Assembly (NCBI RefSeq): GCF_004115975.1
Contig: NZ_SDDZ01000021.1
Span: forward strand, 1 to 56,536
Source: Gelidibacter gilvus
GTDB lineage: Bacteria; Bacteroidota; Bacteroidia; Flavobacteriales; Flavobacteriaceae
Length of the DNA: 56,536 bases
Direction of reading: 5' to 3'
The notes below the pieces were generated by a model that saw only the letters and a list, made by a program, of their open reading frames with translations, was not told the DNA's origin and did not search any database. The position numbers were made by a program, and so were the translations under genes. Below are positions 54,052-56,536 of the stretch, one piece after another. Within the stretch, counting starts at the first letter, position 1. Each line of letters opens with the position of its first letter.

Positions 54052-54089
54052 GTTCTACATGTTTAGAATGTGTTCTACAAATGTAGAAC
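54052..54089. promoter_or_regulatory. Twin operator of the second BlaI gene
   Basis: GTTCTACAAATGTAGAAC (54072-54089) is a perfect 8-bp-arm palindrome of the TACA...TGTA class known for BlaI/CopY repressors. GTTCTACATGTTTAGAAT (54052-54069) is a weaker copy, 20 bp centre to centre. They directly precede the ATG (54050), so a bound repressor would block both transcription and leader. Confidence 0.65.
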
Positions 54090-54147
54090 AAAAATTGACA
54101 TGAGCAAATAAAAATGCAACTTTATTATGGTGAAGAATAAAAAAAAA

Positions 54148-54194
54148 GCCACAAATTCACGAATTTGTTTAGATAACATTCGTGTATTCGTGGC
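54148..54194. terminator. Hairpin between dipeptidase and BlaI genes
   Basis: GCCACAAATTCACGAATTTG faces CATTCGTGTATTCGTGGC, a long imperfect stem followed by AATTTTT. The GCCAC.AATTCACGAAT sequence is a common dispersed element in these genomes. Confidence 0.55.
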
Positions 54195-54244
54195 AATTTT
54201 TAACTCAGACTTTGCGTCTTTAAATCTCTGCGAGAGACAAAAAC

Positions 54245-55633
54245 TTATTTACTCAACTCTGTAAAATACTTATAAAACAAAGGAATGGTCGAAATTCCTT
54301 TCAGGTAATTCCAGATTCCGAAATGTTCGTTAGGCGAGTGGATGGCATCACTGTCCAATCCAAAGCCCATCAAAATAGTTTTGCTCTTTAATTCCTGTTC
54401 AAATAAGGCAACAATAGGAATACTGCCACCACTTCGTTGTGGGATTGGTGTTTTTCCAAAGGTATCTTGATATGCTTTTGAAGCTGCTTGATAACCAAGG
54501 CTATCGATAGGCGTGACGTAGCCTTGACCGCCATGATGAGGTTTTACCAATACTTTCACACCTTTTGGCGCAAGACTTTCAAAGTGTTTTTTGAACAGCT
54601 CTGTGATTTCTTCCCAATCTTGATGTGGCACCAATCGCATTGAGATTTTAGCAAATGCCTTGCTGGCGATGACTGTTTTGGCACCTTCACCGGTATATCC
54701 TCCCCAAATGCCATTGACGTCCAATGTGGGTCTTATAGAATTACGTTCGTTGGTGGTATAGCCTTTTTCGCCATAAACAGCTTCAATATCCAATGCTTTT
54801 TTATAATCCTCCAACGAAAATGGGGCTTTTGCCATTTGTGCACGCTCTTCGTCTGAAAGGTTTTCAACTTTATCGTAAAATCCTGGAATGGTAACATGGT
54901 TGTTTTCGTCGTGCAGCGCAGCAATCATCTTGGTCAATACGTTGATCGGATTGGCCACGGCGCCACCATATAAACCAGAGTGCAAGTCTCTGTTAGGACC
55001 TGTAACTTCAACTTCCACATAACTCAAGCCTCTTAATCCCGTGGTGATTGACGGGGTTTCTTTTGAAATCATGCCCGTATCCGAAATTAAGATGACATCA
55101 TTCTTGAGCTTTTCTTGATTGACTTTTACGAATTTCGCAAGGTTGACGCTGCCTACTTCCTCTTCACCTTCTATCATAAATTTGACATTACACGGCAACT
55201 GATTTGTGGAAGTCATAAACTCTAAGGCTTTAACGTGCATGTACATTTGGCCTTTATCATCACAGGCACCTCTGGCATAAATGGCACCTTCAGGATGGAG
55301 TTCTGTCTTTTTAATCACCGGCTCAAAAGGCGGTGAGGTCCATAATTCGATTGGGTCGGCTGGTTGCACGTCGTAATGGCCATAAACCAAAACTGTTGGT
55401 AAATTTTTATCGATTATTTTTTCACCATAAACAATTGGGTAGCCTTCAGTTTCACAAATTTCCACATGATCACAGCCTGCTTTTTCTAGACTTTTTTTGA
55501 CTTCGTCAGCGGTTTTTAAAACGTCCTTTTTAAATGCCGAGTCGGCACTAACGGATGGGATTTTGAGAAGTTCGATCAGTTCATTTATAAATCGGTCTTT
55601 GTTTTTCTCTACGTAGCTGTCTATGTTTTTCAT
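54245..55633 (-). CDS. M20-family dipeptidase (peptidase M20/M25/M40)
   Basis: 462 aa. All zinc and catalytic motifs of the M20 fold are visible: VYGHYDVQPAD (His, Asp), ARGACDDKGQ (bridging Asp), EGEEEVGS (catalytic Glu and Zn Glu), and the C-terminal SDAIHSPNEHFG His. The dimer insertion is normal. No signal peptide, so it is cytoplasmic; it hydrolyses dipeptides. It stands alone. Confidence 0.95.
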   Translation of the reverse strand: MKNIDSYVEKNKDRFINELIELLKIPSVSADSAFKKDVLKTADEVKKSLEKAGCDHVEICETEGYPIVYGEKIIDKNLPTVLVYGHYDVQPADPIELWTSPPFEPVIKKTELHPEGAIYARGACDDKGQMYMHVKALEFMTSTNQLPCNVKFMIEGEEEVGSVNLAKFVKVNQEKLKNDVILISDTGMISKETPSITTGLRGLSYVEVEVTGPNRDLHSGLYGGAVANPINVLTKMIAALHDENNHVTIPGFYDKVENLSDEERAQMAKAPFSLEDYKKALDIEAVYGEKGYTTNERNSIRPTLDVNGIWGGYTGEGAKTVIASKAFAKISMRLVPHQDWEEITELFKKHFESLAPKGVKVLVKPHHGGQGYVTPIDSLGYQAASKAYQDTFGKTPIPQRSGGSIPIVALFEQELKSKTILMGFGLDSDAIHSPNEHFGIWNYLKGISTIPLFYKYFTELSK

Positions 55634-55825
55634 AATTAAGTTTTAAGTGGTTTCCTCTATTTACCTTGGGTTTGTCCAATTTTATTGAGCTTGTTGAAAG
55701 GTCGAGGAAATCTGTTTTTAGAATACCCAAAAATACAAAAAATCAGATGAATTTTTCTTTGATAAAGTTATTTGTATATTCAATGGAATGTTTATATTTG
55801 CAACCCGATAATAATCGGAACCTAT

Positions 55826-55907
55826 GCAGGTGTGGTGGAATTGGTAGACACGCTAGACTTAGGATCTAGTGCCGCGAGGTGTGGGAGTTCGAGTCTCCCC
55901 ACCTGTA
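55826..55907 (+). tRNA. tRNA-Leu (anticodon UAG)
   Basis: Acceptor arms GCAGGTG and CACCTGT pair (one G-T), D-arm GGTGGAATTGGTAGACA, anticodon arm CTAGA-CTTAGGA-TCTAG with anticodon TAG, a class II variable arm (TGCCGCGAGGTGT) and T-arm GGGAG-TTCGAGT-CTCCC. CCA is not encoded. A terminator AAGCTTC...GAGGCTTTTTTTT follows (55919-55943). Confidence 0.95.
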
Positions 55908-55972
55908 CAGATAAAGAAGCTTCAATAAATATTGAGGCTTTTTTTTATGCAAAAACGTTATATAATAGCTTT

Positions 55973-56019
55973 GGGGAGACGAGAAGTTTACCCTGAGCTA
56001 GGTCGAAGGGAGCCTCCCC
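55973..56019. repeat. Hairpin unit 1 of the tRNA-Leu array
   Basis: GGGGAGAC and the degenerate GCCTCCCC enclose GAGAAGTTTACCCTGAGCTA and GGTCGAAGGG, where CCCTGAGC..GGTCGAAGGG is a dispersed palindromic element. It looks like a T-arm with an inserted repeat. Copies at 56211-56257 and 56449-56495 restore a perfect stem (GTCTCCCC). Confidence 0.75.
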
Positions 56020-56070
56020 ACCTGTACAGAAACTGAAGCTTCTCTTTTTAGAGGGGCTTTTTTTGTTTTA

Positions 56071-56146
56071 TGATGGAATTGGCAGCCACGTCACGCTTAA
56101 GGGCGTGATGCCGCGAGGTGTGGGAGTTCGAGTCTCCCCACCTGTA
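56071..56146 (+). pseudogene. tRNA-Leu-like pseudogene (first copy)
   Basis: D-arm and the 3' half from GATGCCGCGAGGTGTGGGAG onward match the tRNA-Leu gene at 55826, but the 5' acceptor strand is replaced by T-rich terminator sequence, so the acceptor stem cannot form. The anticodon arm is TCACGC-TTAAGG-GCGTGA, giving an abnormal 6- or 8-base loop. It is not expected to function as a tRNA. Confidence 0.8.
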
Positions 56147-56308
56147 CAGATTAAAGAAGCTTCGACAAATGTTGAGGCTTTTTTTGTGGACATATGTTAT
56201 GATCCGTACTGGGGAGACGAGAAGTTTACCCTGAGCTAGGTCGAAGGGAGTCTCCCCACCTGTACAGAAACTGAAGCTTCTCTTTTTAGAGGGGCTTTTT
56301 TTGTTTTA

Positions 56309-56384
56309 TGATGGAATTGGCAGCCACGTCACGCTTTAGGGCGTGATGCCGCGAGGTGTGGGAGTTCGAGTCTCCCCACCTGTA
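56309..56384 (+). pseudogene. tRNA-Leu-like pseudogene (second copy)
   Basis: Nearly identical to the copy at 56071-56146, differing in the anticodon loop (TTTAGG instead of TTAAGG). The 5' acceptor strand is missing in the same way. Confidence 0.8.
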
Positions 56385-56536
56385 CAGATTAAATAAGCTT
56401 CAATAAATATGAGGCTTTTTTTATGCAAAAGCGTTATATAATAGCTTTGGGGAGACGAGAAGTTTACCCTGAGCTAGGTCGAAGGGAGTCTCCCCACCTG
56501 TACAGATTAAATAAGCTTCAACAAATGTTGAGGCTT

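Larger units (their letters stand above)
55826..56536 (+). repeat. Tandem array of tRNA-Leu-like and hairpin units, 238-bp period
   Basis: Units alternate: a tRNA-like body and a GGGGAGAC...GTCTCCCC hairpin, each ending in CCCCACCTGTACAGA and followed by an AAGCTTC/AGGCTTTTTT terminator. Corresponding points (GGAATTGG at 55837, 56075 and 56313; GGGGAGAC at 55973, 56211 and 56449) repeat every 238 bases. The array continues beyond the window. Confidence 0.9.

Noticed and set aside
55666-55996. Two plus-strand ORFs (67 and 74 codons) over the tRNA-Leu region
   Set aside because: Both read through the tRNA gene and its terminator, so they are not protein-coding.

Overview
The window looks like chromosomal DNA of a marine-type Flavobacteriaceae bacterium (Bacteroidota). 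The evidence is low GC content, T9SS C-terminal sorting tails, a hybrid two-component system with a Y_Y_Y/propeller sensor, promoters of the TTG/TAnnTTTG type, few Shine-Dalgarno sequences, flavobacterial DUF families, and BlaI/M56 pairs with TonB-type domains. No assignment to genus was attempted.

Layout. 1-5826: 3' part of a giant T9SS-secreted repeat protein (nine 240-bp tandem repeats, a nested lamin-tail-like domain, and two copies of an unrecognised module). 5.9-8.2 kb: decayed DNA with a PD40 gene fragment, an IS1182-type transposase remnant, an orphan tRNA-Asp 3' end and hairpin repeats. 8.3-11.6 kb: a 57-aa exported peptide, a TPR sensor kinase and a response regulator. 12.0-17.5 kb: a BlaI/M56 locus with twin operators; its periplasmic modules (three TonB_C-like domains and a second module) recur as stand-alone exported proteins. 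17.5-21.8 kb: a barrel protein, GT2 glycosyltransferase, UPF0104 flippase-like protein, another barrel and RuvC. 22.1-25.2 kb: HemW, a RAYT transposase between two palindromes, a cyclase-family protein and a DUF4260 gene broken by two TAG codons. 25.2-29.6 kb: an exported TPR-CHAT protein convergent with an ECF sigma factor and a TPR membrane protein. 29.9-33.9 kb: a hybrid two-component regulator lying between two copies of the sigma-gene promoter region. 34.2-42.7 kb: a run of exported proteins, including a beta-helix T9SS cargo and a Tat/vWA lipoprotein, with a second duplicated junction. 42.8-46.7 kb: MmcQ/YjbR, PhnA, a 47-aa membrane protein, a DUF885 peptidase and a STAS protein. 46.9-50.4 kb (minus strand): a DUF4440 lipoprotein, two DUF1080 proteins and a Tat-exported Gfo/Idh/MocA oxidoreductase. 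50.9-54.1 kb (minus): a second BlaI/M56 pair, with an ExbD-like domain and repeats of the shared module. 54.2-55.6 kb: an M20 dipeptidase. 55.8-56.5 kb: tRNA-Leu(UAG) heading a 238-bp-period tandem array of tRNA-like and hairpin units that runs off the window end.

Main themes. (i) Two BlaI/M56 systems share extracytoplasmic modules with neighbouring secreted proteins, which suggests an uncharacterised periplasmic sensing family. (ii) A peptide plus TPR sensor kinase resembles a peptide-signalling unit. (iii) The 25-42 kb region grew by duplication at promoter and gene-end junctions, including a 20-bp identical leader in front of both the CHAT and the hybrid regulator genes. (iv) RAYT-type palindromes are scattered through the window. 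All functional statements rest on motifs read by eye; no database search was run.
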